The translations under genes and the position numbers were made by a program. The notes beneath the pieces are model-generated. The model saw only the letters and a program-made list of their open reading frames with translations. It was not told the DNA's origin and did not search any database. Positions 43,969 through 54,239 of a stretch of 64,000 nucleotides of DNA are shown in pieces (the stretch's first letter is position 1; every line of letters begins with the position of its first letter). The stretch is from Bufo bufo (Eukaryota > Chordata > Amphibia > Anura > Bufonidae), in NCBI RefSeq assembly GCF_905171765.1, contig NC_053393.1, forward strand, positions 62,403,371 through 62,467,370. Direction: 5' to 3'.

Positions 43969-45420
43969 TGTCACGGCATTTGGTGTGCGCCGTGACATGG
44001 TTGCCGTGCATGCTGTTGCCAGCGGCAACGTGTTGTTGTTGCAGCATGTAGGTGCCTCCTCCTTTCTCCTGGGGCCTTCCTTGTCTGGTGCCAGAGGGGT
44101 TAATTATCTAGCTGGTGGGGATTTAGGTGTGGCTTGGGTGTGGTTTATATTGCCTGTGGCCTGTTGGCTGGGGTTAATGTTCCTCCAGCCTTTCTGTGTG
44201 CTGGAGCTGTGCTCCTGTCCGGCTTCTACCATCTGCCAGTGCTTGAGGGCCACCTTGTGGAACATCAAGGTCTCTTCTATGTTTTCCCGGTGTCACCTTC
44301 CCTTCTCTTCCCCTCTTATATGTGTGGTGTTTTCCGTATGGTGGGTGTTGTATTGTCTAGTGTTGTTACATGTCTGGTCTATTTGTGTCTGTAGTCCAGC
44401 ATGTTGCTTGACATTTTCCCTGAGTGTTGTGCCTCTGGAAGGGGGGAACCACTTGTCAGAGGTGCAGCTTTGCTGGGGGCCACCATGCATCCTGTCTGCA
44501 TGGGGTTCCAGTCGTCATTATTTGCCATGGCAGGTAAGTGTAAGTTGTTTCTGGGCTCTTTCTTACCTGCCGATGCAGTAGCTATGCACTGTCTGTCCCT
44601 TCCCTTGCTGCTAGGCCTATGAGACTCCTGTTCATCCGTGTCGTGGAAGAACAGGTCGTCTCTTCCCTGCTCCTATTCCAGGGATTATCATGGCGACTTA
44701 GGGTCCTAGGTTTCCTGGGTATGAGCCGTCCTACCATCCAGGTCCGCTCATACGGTGAGGAGTTAGGGCGAGGATTAAGGATGCAATAGGAGGTGACCTG
44801 CTTCCCTTATCCCAGCCTCTGACCTAGTTGCTTTCTCACCAGGTCCCCATTGTACAGTGGGGAGTTTCCCCTACTCCTCACCATGACAGTATGTTCCACA
44901 AAGGCCACTCTGTTTGTGGCCTTCGAAAGAGGGCTCAGCATGTGTCACCTGCCATTTTCTGGTGCGCATGCTTATCCTCCGGAGGGAGGGTGAAAGGAGA
45001 GATTCTGTTAACGGTGCGGTTCACGGTGACTGGTGTCGCCATTGTTGTGTGAACAGTTACCTGTGTTGGAATCTCTCCTCATCCACTCTCTTGGTTCCGG
45101 ACTCTTGGGCCGTTTTTGCTGGGTGCATCCCTGTTGTGCTGGTGATGGTGTATGCTGGTTCGGGGATGTTTGATGGCAGCAACCTTGGGTCTGAACCGTG
45201 TCTGAGGTGGACGCAGCGTCAGTATGATCTCTCCGAGCTGTTTGTTGGCTGGCTGGACAGTTCCTTGTTGGTGGTTCCGGAACGCTGGCGGCAGTCTTAG
45301 GGAGACTTGCTTGCATTGACGCTGATTCTGTTCTTTTTTTTTTTTTCTGATGTTGTGGGTGCCCCACTAGCTTCCCCTTTTCGGTTTGGAAGGACTTTGA
45401 GGGGTGGGAGTGTCACGGCC
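43969..45420 (+). mobile_element. Possible non-autonomous LTR-element cargo
   Basis: It starts TGTCACGGCATTTG with a small palindrome GTCACGGC...GCCGTGAC. It ends with a purine run 'ggggtgggag' followed by TGTCACGGCC at 45411, as if a polypurine tract met the start of a second LTR. The second LTR would be cut after about 10 bp. No gag or pol is present. ORFs such as 43985-44581 have no recognisable domain. Confidence 0.35.
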
Positions 45421-46092
45421 CGATTTCTAACAGTGATATCTTCTCAGGTACTGAAGATATTGCTGTCATTCTGGTATTGTCTGAAAGTTTGCAATGCATA
45501 TCTCTATCTCTAGCTAGTACCAAACCAGAGATATGAGCAGCTAAAGCAACCGCCCCCCTCCTCTTCAATCTGGAGGAGGAGAGGGAGCAGTTACAGAGCT
45601 AACAGCCTCCAGGAGGAAAGGAAAAATAGTAAAAAGTATATTGAAATGCGACATTATCTTCACTGTAGTGACCTACATAATGAAATTATGTTATTTATAC
45701 CACACAGTGAATGCCGTAAATGAATTCCACAAAATAATGTAAAAATTGCTGTTTTTTATCTTTCCCACTAAAAATAATTTAATAAAAGTTATTTAATACA
45801 CTATTAACCCCACAATGGTTCATAAAAACCTACAATCCCGCAAATTAAAAAAAAAATAAAATAGAAGAAATTTTTTTAAAGTTAGGACTGTTAGAACACA
45901 AAGGGGGAAAATATTAATGGTCCTTAAAGCTAAAATGAATTATGTCACTAAGGGGTTAAAATGCAATAGTGTCCCCTGAGTTGTTCACCAATAAGATTTA
46001 CTGCAGACAATAAAAATCTGCAATAAAAAATTACTGTTAGGACTGGTACCTCGAAATCGAAGCCGAGTTCGGGTCCACGTTTTAGACTGGTT
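45421..46092. other. Interior of the hAT element, no gene
   Basis: AT-rich sequence without family resemblance; part of the 43757-46284 element. Confidence 0.5.
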
Positions 46093-46337
46093 TTCCACTT
46101 TAAAAGTCAAGTACCAAAGTTATTCAGCGAAATTTCACGCAACTTAGCAAATAACTAACTTCACCTCATCGGAGGCAGTACATTTAAATTCTGCACGGAG
46201 ATGGATCTCCATACAGCATTAAAACAATTTTTTTTGCAAAGTGACTTCGGATGTAGCATCCGAAGCTCTCTTCACTCATCCCTAATCTCTATTCAATAGC
46301 TGTTGGCTCATCACTTTAATCTTATATGTACAGCTGA

Positions 46338-46342
<5 letters not shown>

Positions 46343-46369
<27 letters not shown>
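46343..46369. repeat. (GT)n microsatellite
   Basis: About 13 GT repeats beside the Tc1 insertion point. Confidence 0.95.
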
Positions 46370-46769
46370 TTGTATGTACAGTACAGACCAAAAGTTTGGA
46401 CACACCTTCTCATTCAAAGAGTTTTCTTTATTTTCATGACTATGAAAATTGTAGATTCACACTGAAGGCATCAAAACTATGAATTAACACATGTGGAATT
46501 ATATACATAACAAACAAGTGTGAAACAACTGAAAATATGTTATATTCTAGGTTTTTCAAAGTAGCCACCTTTTGCTTTGATTACTGCTTTGCACACTCTT
46601 GGCATTCTCTTGATGAGCTTCAAGAGGTAGTCCCCTGAAATGGTTTTCACTTCACAGGTGTGCCCTGTCAGGTTTAATAAGTGGGGTTGGGACCATCAGT
46701 TGCGTTGAGGAGAAGTCAATTGGATACACAGCTGATAGTCCTACTGAATAGACTGTTAGAATTTGTATT

Positions 46770-47154
46770 ATGGCAAGAAAATAGCAGCTAAGTAAAGAAA
46801 AACGAGTGGCCATCATTACTTTAAGAAATGAAGGTCAGTCAGTCAGCCGAAAAATTGGGAAAACTTTGAAAGTAAGGGCTATTTGACCATGAACGAGAGT
46901 GATGGTTGCTGCGCCAGATGACCTGGCCTCCACAGTCACCGGACCTGAACCCAATCGAGATGGTTTGGGGTGAGCTGGACCGCAGAGTGAAGGCAAAAGG
47001 GCCAACAAGTGCTAAGCATCTCTGGGAACTCCTTCAAGACTGTTGGAAGACCATTTCAGGGAACTACCTCTTGAAGCTCATCAAGAGAATGCCAAGAGTG
47101 TGCAAAGCAGTAATCAAAGCAAAAGGTGGCTACTTTGAAGAACCTAGAATATGA
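46770..47154 (+). pseudogene. Internally deleted Tc1 transposase
   Basis: The first helix-turn-helix codons ('LSKEKRVAIITLRNEGQSV', about 46790-46850, with a stop at its start) are followed at once by C-terminal sequence. WPPQSPDLNPIEMVWGELDR contains the final catalytic Glu, and the frame runs to the stop at 47154. The DNA-binding remainder and the first two catalytic Asp residues are missing. Confidence 0.88.
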
Positions 47155-47231
47155 CATATTTTCAGTTGTTTCACACTTGTTTGTTATGTATATAATTCCA
47201 CATGTGTTAATTCATAGTTTTGATGCCTATA

Positions 47232-48770
47232 CAGGGAGTGCAGAATTATTAGGCAAGTTGTATTTTTGAGGATTAATTTTATTATTGAACAACAACCATG
47301 TTCTCAATGAACCCAAAAAACTCATTAATATCAAAGCTGAATATTTTTGGAAGTAGTTTTTAGTTTGTTTTTAGTTTTAGCTATTTTAGGGGGATATCTG
47401 TGTGTGCAGGTGACTATTACTGTGCATAATTATTAGGCAACTTAACAAAAACAAATATATACCCATTTCAATTATTTATTTTTACCAGTGAAACCAATAT
47501 AACATCTCAACATTCACAAATATACATTTCTGACATTCAAAAACAAAACAAAAACAAATCAGTGACCAATATAGCCACCTTTCTTTGCAAGGACACTCAA
47601 AAGCCTGCCATCCATGGATTCTGTTAGTGTTTTGATCTGTTCACCATCAACATTGCGTGCAGCAGCAACCACAGCCTCCCAGACACTGTTCAGAGAGGTG
47701 TACTGTTTTCCCTCCTTGTAAATCTCACATTTGATGATGGACCACAGGTTCTCAATGGGGTTCAGATCAGGTGAACAAGGAGGCCATGTCATTAGATTTT
47801 TTTCTTTTATACCCTTTCTTGCCAGCCACGCTGTGGAGTACTTGGACGCGTGTGATGGAGCATTGTCCTGCATGAAAATCATGTTTTTCTTGAAGGATGC
47901 AGACTTCTTCCTGTACCACTGCTTGAAAAAGGTGTCTTCCAGAAACTGGCAGTAAGACTGGGAGTTGAGCTTGACTCCATCCTCAACCCGAAAAGGCCCC
48001 ACAAGCTCATCTTTGATGATACCAGCCCAAACCAGTACTCCACCTCCACCTTGCTGGCGTCTGAGTCAGACTGGAGCTCTCTGCCCTTTACCAATCCAGC
48101 CACGGGCCCTTCCATCTGGCCCATCAAGACTCACTCTCATTTCATCAGTCCATAAAACCTTAGAAAAATCAGTCTTGACGTTTCAGCTTGTGTGTCTTGT
48201 TCAGTGGTGGTTGTCTTTCAGCCTTTCTTATCTTGGCAATGTCTCTGAGTATTGCACACCTTGTGCTTTTGGGCACTCCAGTGATGTTGCAGCTCTGAAA
48301 TATGGCCAAACTGGTGGCAAGTGGCATCTTGGCAGCTGCACGCTTGACTTTTCTCAGTTCATGGGCAGTTATTTTGCGCCTTGGTTTTTCCACACGCTTC
48401 TTGCGACCCTGTTGACTATTTTGAATGAAACGCTTGATTGTTCGATGATCACGCTTCAGAAGCTTTGCAATTTTAAGAGTGCTGCATCCCTCTGCAAGAT
48501 ATCTCACTATTTTTGACTTTTCTGAGCCTGTCAAGTCCTTCTTTTTACCCATTTTGCCAAAGGAAAGGAAGTTGCCTAATAATTATGCACACCTGATATA
48601 GGGTGTTGATGTCATTAGACCACACCCCTTCTCATTACAGAGATGCACATCACCTAATATGCTTAATTGGTAGTAGGCTTTCGAGCCTATACAGCTTGGA
48701 GTAAGACAACATGCATAAAGAGGATGATGTGGTCAAAATACTCATTTGCCTAATAATTCTGCACGCAGTG
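47232..48770 (-). mobile_element. DD37E Tc1-like element, copy A
   Basis: The ends are CAGGGAGTGCAGAATTATTA and TAATTCTGCACGCAGTG, flanked by TA on both sides (47230-47231 and 48771-48772). It lies in the same orientation as copy B (50761-52316) and differs from it by few substitutions and small deletions. The insertion point is inside the right arm of the outer Tc1. Confidence 0.93.
47559..48552 (-). pseudogene. DD37E transposase, copy A, frameshifted
   Basis: The N-terminal frame runs from 48552 (MGKKKDLTGS..., helix-turn-helix) to about 48180. There a 23-bp deletion relative to copy B has removed sequence between two copies of AGTCTTGA and shifted the frame. The C-terminal frame (48002-47559) retains the second Asp (MQDNAPSHAS) and the Glu (LNPIENLW). 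Otherwise it is nearly identical to copy B. It is inactive because the frame is broken. Confidence 0.92.
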
Positions 48771-49032
48771 TATAGTAATGAAAATAAAGAAAACTCTTTG
48801 AATGAGAAGGTGTGTCCAAACTTTTGGTCTGTACTGTATGTATGTATGTCCGCTAAAGGAATCCGCACCGTCGCATTTACAATCACGAAAAAATGCATTA
48901 GCCAATAGAAGCTTTGTCACAAGATCCTTATCAGCCAATAGAATCTCATAGGCCGTTAGCCTCCACATACAATTTGACACCAGGTTTCCATAACAACCCA
49001 GCCATTTTTCTTCACTGCTGTAGGTGAGCTTT

Positions 49033-49735
49033 AAAGGAAATCTGTCACCAGGATCATCTCTAATAGCACTTAGTACCTTATTTCAAAATGTGCCTTTGTT
49101 CCAGCAATAGATGATTTTATCCTCTGAAAATCCTGTTTATTTGTTATGCAAATGAGCCAGTAAGGCGCCCAGAGGGGCGTCACTCTTGCATGAAGGAGCC
49201 CAGACACGCCCCCTGCCACAATGTGTCCACCCTCAAAAGACTAACTTAAAACCCCTCCCCCAGGTCCCGCTAACTCACGCCCCTGATTCGGTTATACCAC
49301 TCCCCCTCCTACTCCTCAGCCGACGGGGATTGAAAAAATGAAGGCAAAAATCTACTTCTGTCAGCTGCAAGGGTGGGAGGGAGGGTGACTTTCTCCCTGC
49401 AGCTCACACTCAAACAGTACAGTACTGCTGTCTTAGAGTGAGCTGTTCAAAAGCACACGCCCCTTCCAGTTAGGCCACGCCCCCTCCCATTCCTCACCCA
49501 ACAGAGATTGAAAAAATGAAGTTAAAAATCAACTTCTAGGTCCTCCTAAGCCACGCCCCGATCTGGTTAGGCCACACCCCTCCCACTTCTCAGCTGAAAG
49601 GGATTTAAAAAATGAAGTTAAAAACCAACTTCTGTCAGCTGCAGAGGTGGGAGGTAGGGTGACTTTCTCCCTGCAGTTCACACTCAGATAGCACAGTGCT
49701 TCTGTCTGAGAGTGAACTGTTCATCAGGACATCCT
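49033..49735. repeat. Repeats inside the Helitron
   Basis: 49033-49240 begins 'tttaaaggaaatctgtcacc', a phrase of an abundant short repeat. 49320-49450 and 49590-49735 are direct copies ('aacttctgtcagctgcagag', 'gtgactttctccctgcag'), and 49500-49560 is a partial third copy. Confidence 0.65.
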
Positions 49736-49814
49736 TGTGTCCATCCAGGCCCTGCGCCAGATGAAGGACAGGGGGTCTGAAAGCTGGACTGTCCGGCCTA
49801 AAACTGGACCTCTG

Positions 49815-50095
49815 GAGGTTACAGTTAAGGGGATGGTCCGCTATGGAGGTCAGTGTTAAGGGGCAGATTGCTGTAAAGGCCACTGTTAAGGCGGATGGCC
49901 CCTGTGGAGGTCACTGTCAAGGGGGTGGTGTGCTGTGAAACTCACAGTTAAAGGGGAAGGCTGCTGTAAAGGTCTGTGGAGGTCCAATTTTAAGGGATGG
50001 GGCACTGTGGGGGGGGGGCAGTGTTAAGGGGTGGGGGGCTGTGGAGGTCACTGTTAAGAGGGTGGAGTGCTATAGATGTCACTGTTATAGTGGAT
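49815..50095. repeat. Imperfect tandem repeat, about 33-36 bp unit
   Basis: 'gtggaggtcactgttaaggg' with variants recurs about eight times near the 3' end of the Helitron. It is G-rich and decayed. Confidence 0.75.
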
Positions 50096-50179
50096 AGTGT
50101 TGATATCTTTTAACGACACACACAAACATTAAATGAAACAGATTAAATATACCCGAGCGAAGCCGGGTCCTTCAGCTGG

Positions 50180-50758
50180 TGTATAGTATACATCAGTATG
50201 CATTTAAGTTTTTTAGGACGTATTTGCTAAATGGATGCTATTATAGCCTATGAAAGACAGATGTGGCATCTCTCACTCATAGACTCATAATAGAACATAA
50301 ATAGATAAATTGGGCTGGCACTCTGTATGTGTGGTAAGATATGGAAAAATGGACTAAAATACAATATAAAGTGATCACACAATTTAATTCACAAACTCAA
50401 AATATTATAAAATACACACAATTAGATAAAATGTGTAATAAAACACTAAAAATTGATAGCAGCACTAACATATATTAATTCATTTAGTATTTCATGACAT
50501 AAGGTTCGTTCCATATATAGGAAACCAAAGATAGAATATTGTCCTTTCTCTCACAAATAACTGTATAGAAGGGGCAAAAACGCTTAATTCTGTGGTTGTG
50601 CGTCCTGTGCAGTTTAAACACGGACGAAATGTATCTTAGGTAGCAGTTTACTTCAATGAATAAATGAAGTGCTGTGTGCTCCGAGGTAAGAAGAAATGGG
50701 TCTTACCTTAACCCGAATAATAGTTTAAAATCAGAGTAACTCATGCTTGTTTGGCTTC
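50180..50758. other. No gene recognised
   Basis: AT-rich DNA with 'gggctggcactctgtatgtg' and 'gtttaaacacggacgaaatg', which may belong to interspersed repeats. There are no element ends or coding potential. Confidence 0.45.
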
Positions 50759-50760
50759 TA

Positions 50761-52316
50761 CAGGGAGTGCAGAATTATTAGGCAAGTTGTATTTTTGAGG
50801 ATTAATTTTATTATTGAACAACAACCATGTTCTCAATGAACCCAAAAAACTCATTAATATCAAAGCTGAATATTTTTGGAAGTAGTTTTTAGTTTGTTTT
50901 TAGTTTTAGCTATTTTAGGGGGATATCTGTGTGTGCAGGTGACTATTACTGTACATAATTATTAGGCAACTTAACAAAAAACAAATATATACCCATTTCA
51001 ATTATTTATTTTTACCAGTGAAACCAATATAACATCTGAACATTCACAAATATACATTTCTGACATTCAAAAACAAAACAAAAACAAATCAGTGACCAAT
51101 ATAGCCACCTTTCTTTGCAAGGACACTCAAAAGCCTGCCATCCATGGATTCTGTCAGTGTTTTGATCTGTTCACCATCAACATTGCGTGCAGCAGCAACC
51201 ACAGCCTCCCAGACACTGTTCAGAGAGGTGTACTGTTTTCCCTCCTTGTAAATATCACATTTGATGATGGACCACAGGTTCTCAATGGGGTTCAGATCAG
51301 GTGAACAAGGAGGCCATGTCATTAGATTTTCTTCTTTTATACCCTTTCTTGCCAGCCACGCTGTGGAGTACTTGGACGCGTGTGATGGAGCATTGTCCTG
51401 CATGAAAATCATGTTTTTCTTGAAGGATGCAGACTTCTTTCTGTACCACTGCTTGAAGAAGGTGTCTTCCAGAAACTGGCAGTAGGACTGGGAGTTGAGC
51501 TTGACTCCATCCTCAACCCGAAAAGGCCCCACAAGCTCATCTTTGATGATACCAGCCCAAACCAGTACTCCACCTCCACCTTGCTGGCGTCTGAGTCGGA
51601 CTGGAGCTCTCTGCCCTTTACCAATCCAGCCACGGGCCCATCCATCTGGCCCATCAAGACTCACTCTCATTTCATCAGTCCATAAAACCTTAGAAAAATC
51701 AGTCTTGAGATATTTCTTGGCCCAGTCTTGACGTTTCAGCTTGTGTGTCTTGTTCAGTGGTGGTCGTCTTTCAGCCTTTCTTACCATGGCCATGTCTCTG
51801 AGTATTGCACACCTTGTGCTTTTGGGCACTCCAGTGATGTTGCAGCTCTGAAATATGGCCAAACTGGTGGCAAGTGGCATCTTGGCAGCTGCACGCTTGA
51901 CTTTTCTCAGTTCATGGGCAGTTATTTTGCGCCTTGGTTTTTCCACACGCTTCTTGCAACCCTGTTGACTATTTTGAATGAAACGCTTGATTGTTCGATG
52001 ATCACGCTTCAGAAGCTTTGCAATTTTAAGAGTGCTGCATCCCTCTGCAAGATATCTCACTATTTTTGACTTTTCTGAGCCTGTCAAGTCCTTCTTTTGA
52101 CCCATTTTGCCAAAGGGAAGGCTAATAATTATGCACACCTGATATAGGGTGTTGATGTCATTAGACCACACCCCTTCTCATTACAGAGATGCACATCACC
52201 TAATATGCTTAATTGTTAGTAGGCTTTCGAGCCTATACAGCTTGGAGTAAGACAACATGCATAAAGAGGATGATGTGGTCAAAATACTCATTTGCCTAAT
52301 AATTCTGCACGCAGTG
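50761..52316 (-). mobile_element. DD37E Tc1-like element, copy B, structurally complete
   Basis: 1,556 bp, ends CAGGGAGTGCAGAATTATTA and TAATTCTGCACGCAGTG, with TA on both sides (50759-50760 and 52317-52318). It contains one complete transposase frame. Sub-terminal 'taattattaggcaact' and 'ctaataattatgcac' motifs repeat the TIR core at both ends and may serve as extra transposase-binding sites. Confidence 0.95.
51089..52105 (-). CDS. DD37E Tc1/mariner-type transposase, 338 residues, uninterrupted
   Basis: The enzyme cuts the element at its inverted repeats and inserts it at TA; it acts in the nucleus. The start chosen is the ATG at 52105 (MGQKKDLTGSEKSK), which aligns with copy A; an in-frame ATG 22 codons upstream adds sequence unlike the family. 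Domains: two helix-turn-helix units (residues about 8-45 and 60-105), a basic linker (KKRVEKPRRK), then the catalytic core with D144 (LWTDEM), a GGGG box at 176-179, D237 (MQDNAPSH) and E275 (NPIENLW). There are 37 residues between the last two. DD37E enzymes of vertebrates are known as the TRT group. No stop or frameshift; activity is plausible but unproven. Confidence 0.93.
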   Translation of the reverse strand: MGQKKDLTGSEKSKIVRYLAEGCSTLKIAKLLKRDHRTIKRFIQNSQQGCKKRVEKPRRKITAHELRKVKRAAAKMPLATSLAIFQSCNITGVPKSTRCAILRDMAMVRKAERRPPLNKTHKLKRQDWAKKYLKTDFSKVLWTDEMRVSLDGPDGWARGWIGKGQRAPVRLRRQQGGGGVLVWAGIIKDELVGPFRVEDGVKLNSQSYCQFLEDTFFKQWYRKKSASFKKNMIFMQDNAPSHASKYSTAWLARKGIKEENLMTWPPCSPDLNPIENLWSIIKCDIYKEGKQYTSLNSVWEAVVAAARNVDGEQIKTLTESMDGRLLSVLAKKGGYIGH

Positions 52317-52318
52317 TA

Positions 52319-53685
52319 TGGTGAGCATAGTCCCACGTTTAGTAAGAATGAACGCCGGAGTGGCGCGGTCTATGGCGTGCTTCTGATTTGGTTTGTACCA
52401 GGTTGCCTGTATCACAGAGTGCGCCGCGTCTCACGTGGTCTATGACGTACCTCTGGTCCGAGACTGTAGCGAGGTATCGTGAGAGCTGGCGTGCTTCTGA
52501 TCTGTGGTTGATGACGAAATATCATAATAGAACATGTTTAATGGATATATCATTAATAGCTATTGAAAATGCCATTAAGCATGCTTTAGAATGTTAGGCA
52601 TCCATCATGTTCTTTGTTTAATGTATACGTCAGGATATTTTTCTGGTGTATATGTTAAACAAAATCATAACACATCTGAATGGGGTCTTGCTGTGAAGCT
52701 GGTATGAGCCCACTGTATCAGTAAACAGATTTCGTTTGGGGCTATTTCTAAGGGCGTTATTAAAGTGTCCATCCCTTCCCCCAGACCTTCACCCTTAAAC
52801 CTCTGTAGAAGGATCTGGACTCTGCTGCAGGGGAGCCACCAGACTGCTACCTCTTGAGGTAGTGTCTGTTCAGTGACAGCTGTCCCAGGTGGGTCAAAAG
52901 ACGCAGATGCATGACATCAAGGGGACTGGAAGGATCTTAAGCGAAGATCAGGACAGGCAGAGTATATTTAACCCGGTTAACAGTCCAAAGTTGGGGGCAA
53001 GCAGTAAAGGGTAGCTACAGGAGTCAGAAGATCAAATCCATGGATAAGGCAGAGGATGAGCACAGCATGTCAAAATGAATAATTGTGTATCTTCACAGAG
53101 ACTAGCAAGCTAGAGAACCTGTTGTTCAGGCACTTTCCCACAGGGAACCTTATAATACTCAGTAAAAGGAGCCATTGGCTAATCACAGATTGGACCCTTT
53201 AAGAGTCAAGGAGAGCACATGTGCCCTAGAGACAGCAGAGAAGAAGAAGAAGCCTATAGAAGGGCTAGTGAGCACCCGGGCCCGCATTCTCCGGAAGGAG
53301 AGAGGGCCAGCAGGCATGGACAGCCCTCATGCTGGATGGGTGAGGGTTCTGACAGCCATGTTGGCCATGCACGTTTGGCCTGTTGGTATAGCATTGAAAT
53401 CGACAGGTATGTGCATAATGTAGGCAAATGGTCATGTAACTACCAGAGAAAGAGGTGAAGACATGTCCAAATGAGATGTAATGGTCAAACAGCAGGAATA
53501 CAGCAGGAATACAGTGTTATAACTATTACCAGAACTGAATTGGCAGGTAGCAACATCTCAACCTGCTGCATCCTCCTTGTACAGGGCCAGCTAAAGTTAC
53601 TAAAAACTGCAGATTACACTTTACAGAAATTGGTTTATTTACTCTCATATTGTAAAGACAACTTACAGCAAGAAGCAAGATTAAT
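52319..53685. other. No gene recognised
   Basis: GC-moderate, with 'gcgtgcttctgat' and 'gtctatg(g/a)cgt' repeated at 52365-52500 (an imperfect duplication of about 115 bp). The rest shows no repeat or coding signature. Confidence 0.45.
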
Positions 53686-54000
53686 GGTAAAATATTTTAA
53701 TTAAAAAACGATAAATTGAATACATTTGTTTATTTTTTCTGAAAATAACAAAACATCTTTAATTTAATAAGTCAGACTGATTTTAATTACTAAAGCATAT
53801 TTTGGGACATATTTTTCCAATAGACAGCTAGCTGCAGTTTACCTCATTGCTAATGCAAAGGGTATGTCTGCTAATGAATGCAACAATAAGACAAGTCTAG
53901 CAGATCCGCTGTGCTGCAGAGAAGAACCTAAAATAAATTTGCTTAGTATTAATGCAACAGAGACTGAAAATGATGGCATTTTAAAGGGGATAGCCCACAA
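53686..54000. other. Unique AT-rich sequence, possible conserved non-coding element
   Basis: Carries 'gattttaattactaaagcat', 'attgctaatgcaaagggtat' and other homeodomain/POU-type cores. No similarity to repeats in the window. Conservation is untested. Confidence 0.3.
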
Positions 54001-54239
54001 AAAGTATTACTAGGCAAAGAACAGAACATTTTAATGTATTATTATAGATATGAGTAAACTTCTTCGAATTCCTTTAGTATCCAATCTGGCAAATTTTTCA
54101 AAAAATTAAATTTTTGTCAAAATCGATTCTACATAGATCAAATATGCTCCAACTGGCTTAAAATTGCTATATGGCACTCTAAAGGGAACATATTTTTTAT
54201 ATTGTTTTGCTCTGTCTCTACTCTCCCCTTTTTAGGTTC

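Larger units (their letters stand above)
43757..46284. mobile_element. Non-autonomous hAT element with about 180-bp TIRs
   Basis: The ends are TAGGGAAGAGCGAAGTGAGC and CTCTCTTCACTCATCCCTA. Inverted homology continues for about 180 bp (43757-43938 and 46093-46284; 'ccgaag', 'aatgctgtacagaaatct', 'cctccaatgaggtgaagtt'). The exact duplication ATCTCTAT flanks it (43749-43756 and 46285-46292). There is no transposase. The 2.1-kb interior includes LTR-like cargo at 43969-45420. Confidence 0.9.
43504..46291. mobile_element. Older hAT MITE, interrupted in its right end
   Basis: The left end TAGAGATGAACAAATCATTC is the inverse of the right end GAATTCATTCATCTCTA-like sequence at 43740-43755. The duplication TTCAATAG is found at 43496-43503 and, displaced by the younger hAT, at 46292-46299. 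The displaced copy shows that the younger element landed inside the last bases of this MITE. Confidence 0.85.
46379..48836 (+). mobile_element. Tc1-like transposon with long TIRs, split by a DD37E element
   Basis: The ends CAGTACAGACCAAAAGTTTG and CAAACTTTTGGTCTGTACTG are perfect inverses, flanked by TA (46377-46378 and 48837-48838). The left arm (46379 to about 46660) is the inverse of the right side, including the 3' end of the coding region: 'ttttgctttgattactgctt' at the left matches the C-terminal codons at the right. Most of the transposase is deleted between about 46880 and 46900. The element at 47232-48770 lies inside. Confidence 0.92.
46320..50179 (+). mobile_element. Probable non-autonomous Helitron, split by Tc1 elements
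   Basis: The 3' end has the Helitron layout: a hairpin ACCCG-AGCGAAGC-CGGGT (50152-50169), a 10-nt spacer, CTGG, then host T. The 5' end may be TCTTATATGT at 46320 after a host A, matching the A|TC...CTRR|T rule. 48839-48990 ('cgctaaaggaatccgcaccg', 'catttacaatcacgaaaaaa') is the region just inside the 5' end. It has no Rep-helicase gene. A Tc1 (46379-48836) sits in the GT-rich 5' end. Confidence 0.6.

Noticed and set aside
43985..44581. 198-codon ORF rich in Leu/Cys/Ser
   Set aside because: Lies in LTR-like cargo, no homology recognised, other frames are also open. Not called as a gene.
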